NCBI GenBank assembly: GCA_011049955.1
Contig: DRGV01000100.1
Location: 1-8,675, forward strand
From: a bacterium
Lineage (GTDB): Bacteria; UBP18; UBA7526
Length of the DNA stretch: 8,675 nucleotides
Reading direction: 5' to 3'
The translations under genes were made by a program, and so were the position numbers. A model generated the notes under the pieces. The model made no database searches. It was given only the letters and a program-made list of their open reading frames with translations, and was not told the DNA's origin. Below are positions 1-7,000 of the stretch, piece after piece; position 1 is the stretch's first letter; every line of letters begins with the position of its first letter.

Positions 1-2123
1 ACCTTATATCCCTCTTTGATAAGTTCGCCGGCTGCCTCAAATATCGCCTGGGACTGCATCCTATAGATTTCGGGAGTCGTGATCCCCAATCTGCAGCCCC
101 GATGACCAAGCATGGGATTCGTCTCTCTCAGGGCCTCTATTCTACTAAGTAGTTTTTCCTTCTGGACTATCCTCTTCTTTGACCCTTTCTTGGCCTTCAG
201 GGTGGCAATCTCAACCAGTAATTTCTCAATTCTGGGCAGAAATTCATGTAAGGGGGGATCGAGCAACCTGATAGTAACTGGAAGGCCATCCATGGCCTTG
301 AATATCCCTTTGAAGTCCTCTCTCTGCATGGGTAGAAGTTTCTTCAAAGCCTTTTCTCTTGTCCTCTCATCCCGGGCTAAGATCATCTCTTGAACAATGG
401 GCAGTCTTTTCTCTCCAAAGAACATGTGCTCTGTCCGGCATAGTCCAATCCCCTCTGCTCCAAATTCTCGGGCTTTCTTGGCATCCTTTGGGGTATCGGC
501 ATTGGTCCTCACTCCCAACTTCCTAGTTTCATCCGCCCACTTCATAAGTATCTGGAACTCCTTGCTTAAAGCAGGCTCAATGGTATGTACCCTACCTAAG
601 ATAACCTCTCCTGTATTACCATTCAAAGAGATGTAATTTCCCTCCTTGATAATAGTATCCCCAACAATGAATCTCTTTCTATCATAGTCCACATCTATGG
701 CCTCGCAGCCAGCGACACAGGACTTCCCCATTCCCCTTGCTACCACAGCCGCATGTGACGTAAGACCCCCCCTTGAGGTCAATATCCCCTGGGCGGCAGC
801 CATGCCATGGATATCCTCTGGAGAAGTCTCATGCCTCACTAAGATGACCTTTCTTCCTTTCTCTGCTTCCTCCTGGGCATGGTCGGCAGTGAAGACCACT
901 TCACCCACTGCTGCTCCAGGTGAAGCGGCCAATCCCTTAGCGATGACCTTTATCCTTGCCTTGGGATCGATCCTTCTATGTAATAGCTGGTCAAATTGAT
1001 TGGGCTCTACGCGTAGAATGGCCTCTTTTTTACTAATGAGCTTCTCCTTCACCATATCGACAGCAATCTTTAAGGCTGCCTGGGCGGTTCTCTTACCCGT
1101 CCTGGTCTGCAAGAGGAAGAGCTTCTTATTCTGAATGGTAAATTCCAAGTCCTGAATATCCCGATAGTGTTTTTCCAATTTCTTATAGATTCTGACCAAT
1201 TCCCGATAGACCCGAGGCATCTCCCTGGCCAATTTCGATATCTTCTTTGGGGTCCTTATCCCAGCAACCACATCCTCTCCCTGGGCATTTAATAAGTATT
1301 CTCCAAAGAACTTCTTCTCACCAGTTGCCGGGTCTCTGGTGAAGGCTACCCCGGTTCCGGAATCCCAGCCCATATTTCCAAAGACCATGGTCTGGACATT
1401 AGCCGCCGTCCCCCAGGTATGAGAAAGGTTATGAAGGTTCCGATAAGTAATGGCCCGCTGGGTATTCCAGGAACCAAAGACGGCATCGATGGCCATGAAG
1501 AGCTGTCTCCTGGGATCCTGAGGGAAGTCCTTCTTCGTTCTTTCCCTTACTCTTTTTTTAAACTTCTCCACCAGGTCTTTCAGGGCCAAGGTGTTAAATT
1601 CAGTATCAAGTCTTATTCCCAATTCTTTTTTCTTTTCCTCAATAAGCTCTTCGAATTCACCTGACTCCATGCCCATTACCACGTGAGCAAACATCTGGAT
1701 GAGCCTTCTATAGGCATCCCAGGCAAACCTCTCGTGGCCCATGGCCTCAATCAATCCCTTAATCGTCTCATCATTCAATCCTAAGTTCAGAATGGTATCC
1801 ATCATTCCCGGCATACTGACCCTTGCCCCGGAACGCACCGAAACAAGAAGAGGATTATATCTATCGCCAAATCCCGCGTTCATCGCTTTCTCCAATCTCT
1901 TCAGGTTTCGGTCTATCTCCTCTTTCATTCCTTTGGGATACTTTCCTTTATGCTGGTAATAGTAGATACCGGCCTCAGTGGTAATGGTGAAACCTGGAGG
2001 AACGGGGATGTTTAAGTTGGTCATCTCCGCTAAGTTGGCTCCTTTTCCTCCCAGAAGGTTCTTCATCTTAGCCTCCCCTTCTGCCTTTCCTTCTCCAAAG
2101 AAATAAACATACTTTTTACTCAT
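1..2123 (-). CDS. ppdK: Pyruvate, phosphate dikinase, C-terminus cut by the window edge
   Basis: Cytosolic enzyme that interconverts pyruvate + ATP + Pi and PEP + AMP + PPi, used in glycolysis or gluconeogenesis. The reading frame is open from ATG 2121-2123 to the left edge, giving 707 codons; the family is usually about 870-910 residues, so roughly 170 or more are missing. Visible landmarks: N-terminal ATP-grasp domain opening with KKYVYFFGEGKAEG and LLGGKGANLAEM; SVRSGARVSMPGMMDT at about 95-110; the phosphohistidine loop GGLTSHAAVVARGMG with the catalytic His at 457; and the start of the PEP/pyruvate barrel with LCRTEHMFF (Arg 563) and RLLDPPLHEF (Arg 619). From memory these match His455, Arg561 and Arg617 of the Clostridium symbiosum enzyme, with a constant offset of two. 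The CGEHGG catalytic cysteine motif lies beyond the edge. AAGGAGGA at 2133-2140, 9 bases before the ATG, supports the start. It lies downstream of glyS across a repeat-filled gap. Confidence 0.97.
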   Translation of the reverse strand, partial: MSKKYVYFFGEGKAEGEAKMKNLLGGKGANLAEMTNLNIPVPPGFTITTEAGIYYYQHKGKYPKGMKEEIDRNLKRLEKAMNAGFGDRYNPLLVSVRSGARVSMPGMMDTILNLGLNDETIKGLIEAMGHERFAWDAYRRLIQMFAHVVMGMESGEFEELIEEKKKELGIRLDTEFNTLALKDLVEKFKKRVRERTKKDFPQDPRRQLFMAIDAVFGSWNTQRAITYRNLHNLSHTWGTAANVQTMVFGNMGWDSGTGVAFTRDPATGEKKFFGEYLLNAQGEDVVAGIRTPKKISKLAREMPRVYRELVRIYKKLEKHYRDIQDLEFTIQNKKLFLLQTRTGKRTAQAALKIAVDMVKEKLISKKEAILRVEPNQFDQLLHRRIDPKARIKVIAKGLAASPGAAVGEVVFTADHAQEEAEKGRKVILVRHETSPEDIHGMAAAQGILTSRGGLTSHAAVVARGMGKSCVAGCEAIDVDYDRKRFIVGDTIIKEGNYISLNGNTGEVILGRVHTIEPALSKEFQILMKWADETRKLGVRTNADTPKDAKKAREFGAEGIGLCRTEHMFFGEKRLPIVQEMILARDERTREKALKKLLPMQREDFKGIFKAMDGLPVTIRLLDPPLHEFLPRIEKLLVEIATLKAKKGSKKRIVQKEKLLSRIEALRETNPMLGHRGCRLGITTPEIYRMQSQAIFEAAGELIKEGYK

Positions 2124-2132
2124 CTGTAATAT

Positions 2133-2140
2133 TCCTCCTT
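2133..2140 (-). promoter_or_regulatory. Shine-Dalgarno sequence of ppdK
   Basis: On the minus strand this reads AAGGAGGA and ends 9 bases before the ATG at 2121-2123. It fixes the ppdK start. The ACCCGTT/ATGCGTT word tract begins about 3 bases further upstream, so the repeat stops just short of the ribosome binding site. Confidence 0.8.
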
Positions 2141-2142
2141 AA

Positions 2143-2283
2143 GCGTTATGCGTGAATGCGTTTATGCGTTAGACCCGTTAAACCCGTTGACCCGTTGAAC
2201 CCGTTCTTTTGTTCTTTACGGGCTAACCGGCATAACGGGCAAAACGGGCTCAACGTCCTTTGCAGTTCGCATCAACGCATTTC
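2143..2283. repeat. Palindromic word-repeat tract between glyS and ppdK
   Basis: The left arm holds ATGCG/GCGTT words (2143-2170) followed by four copies of ACCCGTT (2173-2205). After a T-rich centre (about 2206-2217) the right arm holds four related words in the opposite sense, ACGGGC or ACCGGC (2219-2250), and ends with AACGCAT (2274-2280), the complement of the outer left word ATGCGTT. The gap is therefore a long imperfect inverted repeat of 7-10 bp words. The right arm runs into the end of glyS: its last codons ATG CGT TGA are one of the words. No gene or clear intrinsic terminator is seen here. The tract could fold in the glyS-ppdK transcript, but its function is unknown. Confidence 0.75.
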
Positions 2284-3582
2284 GTATTTTAACTTTTTGT
2301 CTAAATACTTTTTTAAGCGGGAGATAGCAACTCTATCCTGGAGCATACTGTCTCTATCCCTCACGGTTACCTTCTTATCGTTTAAGGAGTTTACATCTAC
2401 AGTCACACAATATAGGGTTCCCACCTCATCCTGCCTGCGATAGAGTCTTCCGATGGAGGCCGTATCATCATAGACCACCTTGTATGGGCCCCTCAGTTCC
2501 CGGGCAATCTTCTTTGCCAATTTCACTATTTGAGGTCTATTGCGTAGTAAGGGGAATACTGCTGCCTTAATGGGAGCTAAATCCTTGTGGAGCCCCAAGA
2601 CAACTCTCTTCTCTCCCCGAACCTTCTCTTCCCGATAAGCATCTATTAAGAAGGCTAAAAAGGATCTATCCACTCCCGCAGAGGGTTCTATGACATAGGG
2701 GATTATCTTCTCCTTGCTCTCCTCATCAAAGAAGGAGAGGTCCTTCCCGCTCACCTCTGAGTGGCGGGAGAGATCATAGTCCGTCCTATTGGCTAATCCT
2801 TCCAGTTCTCCCCAACCAAAAGGAAATTGATATTCGATATCAAAGCACGCCTTAGCATAATGAGCCAGTTCTTTACCAATATGCTCTCTCACTCTTAAAT
2901 TCTTAGATTTTATGCCGAACTTCTTATACCAGGCGAGCCTCTCTTTAATCCAAGATTTATGCCATTTCTCGGCTGTCTCGGGCCTTACAAAATATTCTAT
3001 CTCCATCATTTCAAATTCGCGGCAACGAAAAGTAAAGTTTCCCGTGGTAATCTCGTTGCGAAAGGCCTTTCCTATCTGAGCAATGCCAAAGGGTAGCTTG
3101 CGGCGCATGCTGGTCACAACCTGGGCGAAATCAACAAAGATTCCCTGGGCCGTCTCAGGTCTCAGATAGATCTGGGATTTTTTATCCTCTACCGAACCGA
3201 TATAGGTTTTAAACATGAGGTTAAAATATTTCGGCTTGCTTAACCGGCCACCACATTCCGGACACTTGCTCTCTTTAATCTCTTCCTGCTTAAATCTTTT
3301 CTGGCACTCTTTACAATCTACAAGCAAATCTTTGAAAGAGGTTACATGGCCGGATGCCTTCCAGATATCGGGATGCATCAGGATGGCACTATCCAGGCCC
3401 TCCATATCGTCCCTTTCATAGACCACGCTCCGCCACCAGATTTTCTTCACATTATTCTTCAGTTCTACCCCTAAGGGGCCATAATCCCAGACACTACCCA
3501 GACCGCCATAGATCTCACTATCCTGGTATATAAATCCTCGTCGTTTACATAAAGAAATTATCTTTTGCATCTCAACTGCCAT
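2272..3582 (-). CDS. glyS: Glycyl-tRNA synthetase, single-chain class II type
   Basis: Cytosolic enzyme that charges tRNA-Gly with glycine using ATP. The 436-residue protein is the alpha2 (eukaryote/archaeal-like, GlyQS) form, not the alpha2-beta2 form. It is complete and of typical length for compact bacterial members. Visible features: N-terminal RRGFIYQDSEIYGGLGSVWDYGPLG (about 14-38); a zinc-ribbon-like CxxC pair at Cys90/Cys93 and Cys107/Cys110; RPETAQG (141-147); class II motif 2 with FRNEI (174-178) and the following CREFEMMEIEYF; GWGELEGLANRTDYDL (256-271); motif 3 AGVDRSFLAFLIDAY (302-316); and a C-terminal anticodon-binding domain from about 325. AGGAGGA at 3591-3597 precedes ATG 3580-3582. 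The last codons lie inside the ACCCGTT/ATGCGTT repeat tract, so the extreme C-terminus (YEMR) is repeat-derived or repeat-adjacent. The AT-rich gene pair lies upstream and ppdK downstream. Confidence 0.97.
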   Translation of the reverse strand: MAVEMQKIISLCKRRGFIYQDSEIYGGLGSVWDYGPLGVELKNNVKKIWWRSVVYERDDMEGLDSAILMHPDIWKASGHVTSFKDLLVDCKECQKRFKQEEIKESKCPECGGRLSKPKYFNLMFKTYIGSVEDKKSQIYLRPETAQGIFVDFAQVVTSMRRKLPFGIAQIGKAFRNEITTGNFTFRCREFEMMEIEYFVRPETAEKWHKSWIKERLAWYKKFGIKSKNLRVREHIGKELAHYAKACFDIEYQFPFGWGELEGLANRTDYDLSRHSEVSGKDLSFFDEESKEKIIPYVIEPSAGVDRSFLAFLIDAYREEKVRGEKRVVLGLHKDLAPIKAAVFPLLRNRPQIVKLAKKIARELRGPYKVVYDDTASIGRLYRRQDEVGTLYCVTVDVNSLNDKKVTVRDRDSMLQDRVAISRLKKYLDKKLKYEMR

Positions 3583-3601
3583 TTATAAAATCCTCCTATG
3601 G

Positions 3602-3659
3602 CACGGATTAGCGCGGATTTATTACAGATTAGCACAGATAATCGCGAATCTCTGAGATT
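3602..3659. repeat. CACGGAT-type word-repeat tract upstream of glyS
   Basis: The tract is built of degenerate words about 10-12 bp long: CACGGATTAG, CGCGGATTTATT, ACAGATTAG, CACAGATAAT, CGCGAATC. It ends in a perfect palindrome with arms AATCTC (3647-3652) and GAGATT (3654-3659). Word order and spacing match the reverse complement of the right arm of the tract at 7614-7695, so the two are copies of one element in opposite orientation. It begins 5 bases upstream of the glyS Shine-Dalgarno sequence and would lie in the glyS leader. Only one arm is seen here. Confidence 0.7.
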
Positions 3660-3694
3660 TTATAGCCCGTCCAATTTTTTCAGCTAACGTTCCC

Positions 3695-3722
3695 AGTATA
3701 AAAAAAGTTTTTGCGAAGTAAA
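3695..3722 (-). promoter_or_regulatory. Candidate sigma70-type promoter for glyS
   Basis: On the minus strand a -35-like TTTACT (3717-3722) is followed after 16 bases by a -10-like TATACT (3695-3700). Transcription would start near 3688, giving a leader of about 105 bases that includes the CACGGAT word tract. The -35 matches consensus at four of six positions and the region is AT-rich, so a chance match is possible. The 225-base gap is otherwise empty of genes. Confidence 0.35.
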
Positions 3723-3807
3723 ATTTGGATAAGTAAAGTGAACTGTGGGCACGCTGTTAGAGGGTGTTTTGATAACCTAATACCTTTTAAGAGTTAATGT
3801 ACAACTA

Positions 3808-4320
3808 TCATTTTAGCAATTTGATTCGCTTTTTCAAAGTTTCGTTTATAGGAGCACTTTCTGGAAATATTCCTGGTAGCTCTTTTATAATTTTAATTTG
3901 TTCTTTCACTACTTCTTTTATTTTGTCTTTATTCATAAGTCTCTCTTTCAGGTATTCCAGCATTCTTATTTGATTCGCTAATGTTTTTACAACATGTATA
4001 TCTTTTTTAAGCACATCTGGTGAACCTAACTTTTTAGTGTCTTCTATTACGCGTTTTGCAATTTCAATATCTCGTCCAAATAGATTTTTAAAAACTTTTA
4101 AAATCGCTTTACCTTTCATTGTTGTTTTTACTCTAAATTTTGCCTTTGCTAATTGCATTTCTATGAACATCTTTAACATTTTAACCTGCCTTGTTAATGC
4201 ATCGTTTACTTGATTATGGTCCGGAGTAATTTCTTGTAGTTGTTTTAACACTTCAACTTGTTTTTCCAATGCCATAAGAAACTCTGGCATATCAACACTC
4301 TTTTTCTCGTTGTATTCCAT
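3808..4320 (-). CDS. Hypothetical helical protein with an internal duplication
   Basis: I do not recognise this 170-residue protein. It has no signal peptide or clear membrane segment, is rich in Lys, Glu, Ile and Leu, and looks almost wholly helical. Residues 18-50 and 138-170 are a degenerate repeat: aligned without gaps over 33 positions they share ten identities, including Gln21/141, Lys26/146, Ile31/151, Pro33/153, Asn39/159 and Lys50/170, with many Ile/Val/Leu swaps. A shorter related stretch lies at 103-114. The second copy ends exactly at the C-terminus. ATG 4318-4320 has AAGGA at 4329-4333 overlapping the stop codon of the upstream gene, with 11 bases between TAA and ATG, so the two are co-translated. 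Base composition is very AT-rich; one 60-base stretch (4081-4140) has 12 G+C by hand count. It could be a coiled-coil partner of the upstream membrane-anchored protein; this is inference only. Confidence 0.75.
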   Translation of the reverse strand: MEYNEKKSVDMPEFLMALEKQVEVLKQLQEITPDHNQVNDALTRQVKMLKMFIEMQLAKAKFRVKTTMKGKAILKVFKNLFGRDIEIAKRVIEDTKKLGSPDVLKKDIHVVKTLANQIRMLEYLKERLMNKDKIKEVVKEQIKIIKELPGIFPESAPINETLKKRIKLLK

Positions 4321-4331
4321 AATGTATTTCC

Positions 4332-4793
4332 TTATTTAGTTTGCTGGTTCTTTATTCTCTTTTTCAAAAGTTCAAGAAGATCCTTCATTTCGCTTTCATA
4401 TTTTTTAATCATTGGCGTATTAATTGCCAGTTGCACATCATGTGTAAGTGAGGCTAAATTATCTTCAGTTCTAAAAATATCATCGAGTGCAAATTTGGTT
4501 AGCCTTACTGCTAAACTTCGATAGCGTTTGGTACGGATTCTGATAGCAATTTTGGAAAGATTGTCGCAAAAAGTCACTTCTTCGTTCTTTAATTTTAGTG
4601 TGTTATTAGCCGTCGGAGCATGGTTATGCTTCCGTTTAATCAAAGGATAGTAACCTAATAAAAGACACGCTACTTGAAACAAGAGATTTTCATCTTCTTT
4701 GATTTGGTCAAGATGGTTTTGATAGCGTTGACTAATAAAACCACCTATCAATGCTAAAAGTGCTCCTACAACTATGTAGCGGATCTGTTCCAT
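4332..4793 (-). CDS. Hypothetical protein with one N-terminal membrane anchor
   Basis: I do not recognise this 153-residue protein. Residues about 6-23 (YIVVGALLALIGGFISQR) form a single membrane helix with no cleavage site apparent; the rest is soluble, basic and mostly helical, ending in a Lys/Glu-rich stretch (about 130-153). By the positive-inside rule the body after the helix (QRYQNHLDQIK, then KRKHNH) would be cytoplasmic. ATG 4791-4793 has no convincing Shine-Dalgarno sequence: the 15 bases upstream are A/T-rich with only AGAAAA. That sets it apart from the neighbouring conserved genes. The gene is AT-rich like its downstream partner and is separated from recO by 117 bases containing a 7-bp repeat. 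With the downstream gene it forms a two-gene unit sitting between recO and glyS. Confidence 0.72.
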   Translation of the reverse strand: MEQIRYIVVGALLALIGGFISQRYQNHLDQIKEDENLLFQVACLLLGYYPLIKRKHNHAPTANNTLKLKNEEVTFCDNLSKIAIRIRTKRYRSLAVRLTKFALDDIFRTEDNLASLTHDVQLAINTPMIKKYESEMKDLLELLKKRIKNQQTK

Positions 4794-4884
4794 ATTTTTT
4801 CTATAAACCCGATTTCTTGTAACTCTGGATATACGAACCTCTTATTTCTTTTGCCGTTTCTTCTTTTCCCACTTTCTCACTGTT

Positions 4885-4919
4885 CCCCGTTACCCGTTAC
4901 CCGTAACTCGTCACTCGCG
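4885..4919. repeat. Five 7-bp tandem words overlapping the recO stop codon
   Basis: Five consecutive 7-bp units run head to tail: CCCCGTT, ACCCGTT, ACCCGTA, ACTCGTC, ACTCGCG. They share the ACCCGTT word of the glyS-ppdK tract. The recO stop codon (4911-4913) and the codons for its C-terminal Arg-Glu fall inside the last two units. No inverted arm is obvious here, unlike the other tracts. The remaining bases up to the next gene (4794-4884) hold nothing I can identify. Confidence 0.7.
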
Positions 4920-5624
4920 CTCAATGGCTTCTAAAAAGTCTAAGGATTTGAGTCGCTTTCCAATATGGTAGAGGATGGAGTTTTGGAGAACGGTTTTTAG
5001 TTCTTTTCTTGTCTCTGAAGAGACTTTTTTAATTCCGGGGCTCTTTAAGAATCTTCTCGTCTCCTCTGAGAGCCTTATTCCGTCCTGGAGATGATGAATA
5101 CAGATGAGACCTCCTAAGCCAGGATTTAATTTAAAATTAACTTTTAGTTCTTTTTTACAGATGAGACAACTGTCCAGCTGTAACCCAAACCCCAAGATAT
5201 CTAAGAGGCGAGTCTCGAAGGCGCGAATGATGATTTCAAAATCCTCTTTTTTCTCTAAAAAATGGAGTGCTTTCGAAAATAAGTCGAAGAGTGGTTCATT
5301 TTTCTCGCTGGTAGAAACAGCTGCCACCAATTCTACCAAGTAAGCCCCGTAGGCGACCTTCTTTATATCCTTTCTGATATTGGGAAAGGTCTCTTCTGCC
5401 TGACACTCACTCAGGGTGTATAAATCCTTATCTTCTCTTTTGTAAAAGACGATAGTATGATGACTTAAGATTTCCAAGGGGCTGAACTTCGACTTCTTCC
5501 TCCTTGCTCCTTTGGCTACCCCTCTTATCTTGCCAAAATCCTTAGTATAGAAGGCAACGATCTTTGAGGTCTCATGCCAGTCCGTGAAACCGAGAACAAT
5601 ACCCTGAGTCTTCTGGGGAGGCAT
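4911..5624 (-). CDS. recO: DNA repair protein RecO
   Basis: Cytosolic recombination mediator of the RecFOR pathway. It binds single-stranded DNA and RecR and helps load RecA at gaps. The 237 residues match the usual RecO length. The N-terminal OB-fold begins with KTQGIVLGFTDWHETSKIV and contains GKIRGVAKGARRKKSKF (31-47), the typical basic RecO signature. A helical domain follows from about 80. A zinc site is indicated by Cys153 and Cys156 (CLIC) and Cys175 in GGLICIHH, where His177 or His178 replaces the fourth cysteine found in many members. ATG 5622-5624 lies one base after the mgtE stop (TAA at 5626-5628) with no strong Shine-Dalgarno sequence, so translation probably depends on termination-reinitiation from mgtE. 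The C-terminus (AIERE) ends inside a 7-bp repeat tract. Confidence 0.95.
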   Translation of the reverse strand: MPPQKTQGIVLGFTDWHETSKIVAFYTKDFGKIRGVAKGARRKKSKFSPLEILSHHTIVFYKREDKDLYTLSECQAEETFPNIRKDIKKVAYGAYLVELVAAVSTSEKNEPLFDLFSKALHFLEKKEDFEIIIRAFETRLLDILGFGLQLDSCLICKKELKVNFKLNPGLGGLICIHHLQDGIRLSEETRRFLKSPGIKKVSSETRKELKTVLQNSILYHIGKRLKSLDFLEAIERE

Positions 5625-5625
5625 A

Positions 5626-6981
5626 TTAGACTAGGAAGTGAAGAAGCATAGTAGCTAAACCGAGATAGATGGCGATAGCAGCAACATCGATAACCGTGGT
5701 AATAAAAGGACCAGCCGCCACCGCGGGATCAACATTCAGTCTCTTGAAAAGGGCGGGAAATAGGGCTCCGAAAGTGGTGGCGACAGTGAGAGCGGTGAAC
5801 ATAGCTATTCCTACTACAAGACCTAATGCCGGGGACCCCTCTGGCCAGAACCAAGCAGCGATCCCAATTCCCAGACCGCAGATCAGGCCCAAAACCAGTC
5901 CCACACTAATCTCTTTGAAGAGGAACTTCTGGATGGCATGAATATCTACATGGCCGGTGGCTATCCCCCGGATTACGATGGTTGATGACTGAAGGCCTAC
6001 GCTCCCTCCTACAGCCATGATGACCGGGATGAAACTAGCCAAGATGATTACCTGGCTTATAGCTTCTTTAAAGAACATAACGATACTGCCGGTAATCACT
6101 CCTCCAAGGAGACAGGCCAAAAGCCAGGGAAGTCTCATCCTGGTCTTAGTAAAGAGCGTTTTGTCGAGATATCCTGCTTCCCACAAAGCACCAGCCATCT
6201 TATAGAAGTCCTCATTCGCCTCCTGCTGGACAACGTCAATGACATCGTCTACTGTAATCCTTCCCACCATTCTGCCCTCTTCATCCACTACGGGAAGGGC
6301 CAGGAGGTTATGTTGGGCAACCAGCTTTGCAATCTCCTCCTGATCGGTATTGACATTAGTGGCGATGACATTAGAGGTCATGATATCCTTGAGAGTAATA
6401 TCCTCTCTTTCCGGACTTACGGCTATGAGTCTCCTTAAGGGTAATACCCCGACCAGGCATTCTTCTCTATCAATAATATAGAGATGGTGGACAGTCTCAA
6501 CATTAACATTCTTACGAATATACTCTAAGGTTTCTCTCACCTTAAGGTCTTGACTCAGGGTAACGAAGTCCGTGGTCATTATCCCGCCAGCGGTCTTCTC
6601 GTCATAGGCTAAAAGATTCTGAACCTCCTTTGCTTTCTTTTTATCCATGGACCTGAGGACCTTCTCCCTCTTCTTATGAAGAAGGACTCCCAAGACATCC
6701 GCTCCATCATCCGGGGCAGTGATATCCAATATCTTTGCCAAGCGAGCATTGTCCCAGTCTTGTAGTATTCTGCTGATTAGAGGGATATCTACTTCGTGAA
6801 ATAGGCCAGAGGCGCTCTCCACCCCCAGGAGGCCAAAGACCGTCTTCCTCTCATCCTCATCCAGGCCCTTCATTGCCTCAGAGATGTCCCCTGGCCTCAA
6901 GGTCTTCAGGAAATCATGGAGTGGCCCCATCTCGTTCTTTCTTAGATAGCTCTGGATGGTCTTGAGTATCTTCTTGGTCAT
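5626..6981 (-). CDS. mgtE: Magnesium transporter/channel MgtE
   Basis: Homodimeric inner-membrane Mg2+ channel whose cytoplasmic domains sense Mg2+ and close the pore. The 451 residues are full length. Order: N-terminal superhelical MgtE-N domain (about 1-128); CBS1 (about 131-195, starting at the conserved TAGGIMTTDFV) and CBS2 (about 197-252, ending RITVDDVIDVV); connecting plug helix (about 253-282, EANEDFYKMAGA); then five membrane helices (about 284-304, 310-335, 357-378, 384-410, 421-449). The family signatures PVIMAVGGSVGLQSSTIVIRG (two copies of this region line the dimer pore; residues 319-339) and NVDPAVAAGPFITTVIDV (416-433) are intact. Asp432 falls where I recall the Mg2+-binding pore Asp432 of Thermus thermophilus MgtE. 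AAGGA at 6988-6992, six bases before ATG 6979-6981, supports the start. It is followed one base later by recO. Confidence 0.97.
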   Translation of the reverse strand: MTKKILKTIQSYLRKNEMGPLHDFLKTLRPGDISEAMKGLDEDERKTVFGLLGVESASGLFHEVDIPLISRILQDWDNARLAKILDITAPDDGADVLGVLLHKKREKVLRSMDKKKAKEVQNLLAYDEKTAGGIMTTDFVTLSQDLKVRETLEYIRKNVNVETVHHLYIIDREECLVGVLPLRRLIAVSPEREDITLKDIMTSNVIATNVNTDQEEIAKLVAQHNLLALPVVDEEGRMVGRITVDDVIDVVQQEANEDFYKMAGALWEAGYLDKTLFTKTRMRLPWLLACLLGGVITGSIVMFFKEAISQVIILASFIPVIMAVGGSVGLQSSTIVIRGIATGHVDIHAIQKFLFKEISVGLVLGLICGLGIGIAAWFWPEGSPALGLVVGIAMFTALTVATTFGALFPALFKRLNVDPAVAAGPFITTVIDVAAIAIYLGLATMLLHFLV

Positions 6982-7000
6982 AGGATTTCCTTCAGATAAA

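Noticed and set aside
112..999. Plus-strand open frames at 112-393, 397-636 and 697-999
   Set aside because: All lie antisense to ppdK, whose minus-strand frame has intact catalytic motifs; the plus-strand translations show no recognisable domain.
2124..2271. tRNA gene in the GTT-rich gap
   Set aside because: No cloverleaf with a GTTCRANNC arm and acceptor stem could be drawn; the pairing is explained by the word repeats.
3598..3807. T-box glycine regulator upstream of glyS
   Set aside because: No AGGGTGG-like T-box sequence and no terminator hairpin were seen in this 210-base leader.
3598..4884. Insertion sequence or transposon carrying the AT-rich gene pair
   Set aside because: Neither protein resembles a transposase or integrase, and no matching terminal inverted repeats or target-site duplication were found at the two borders.
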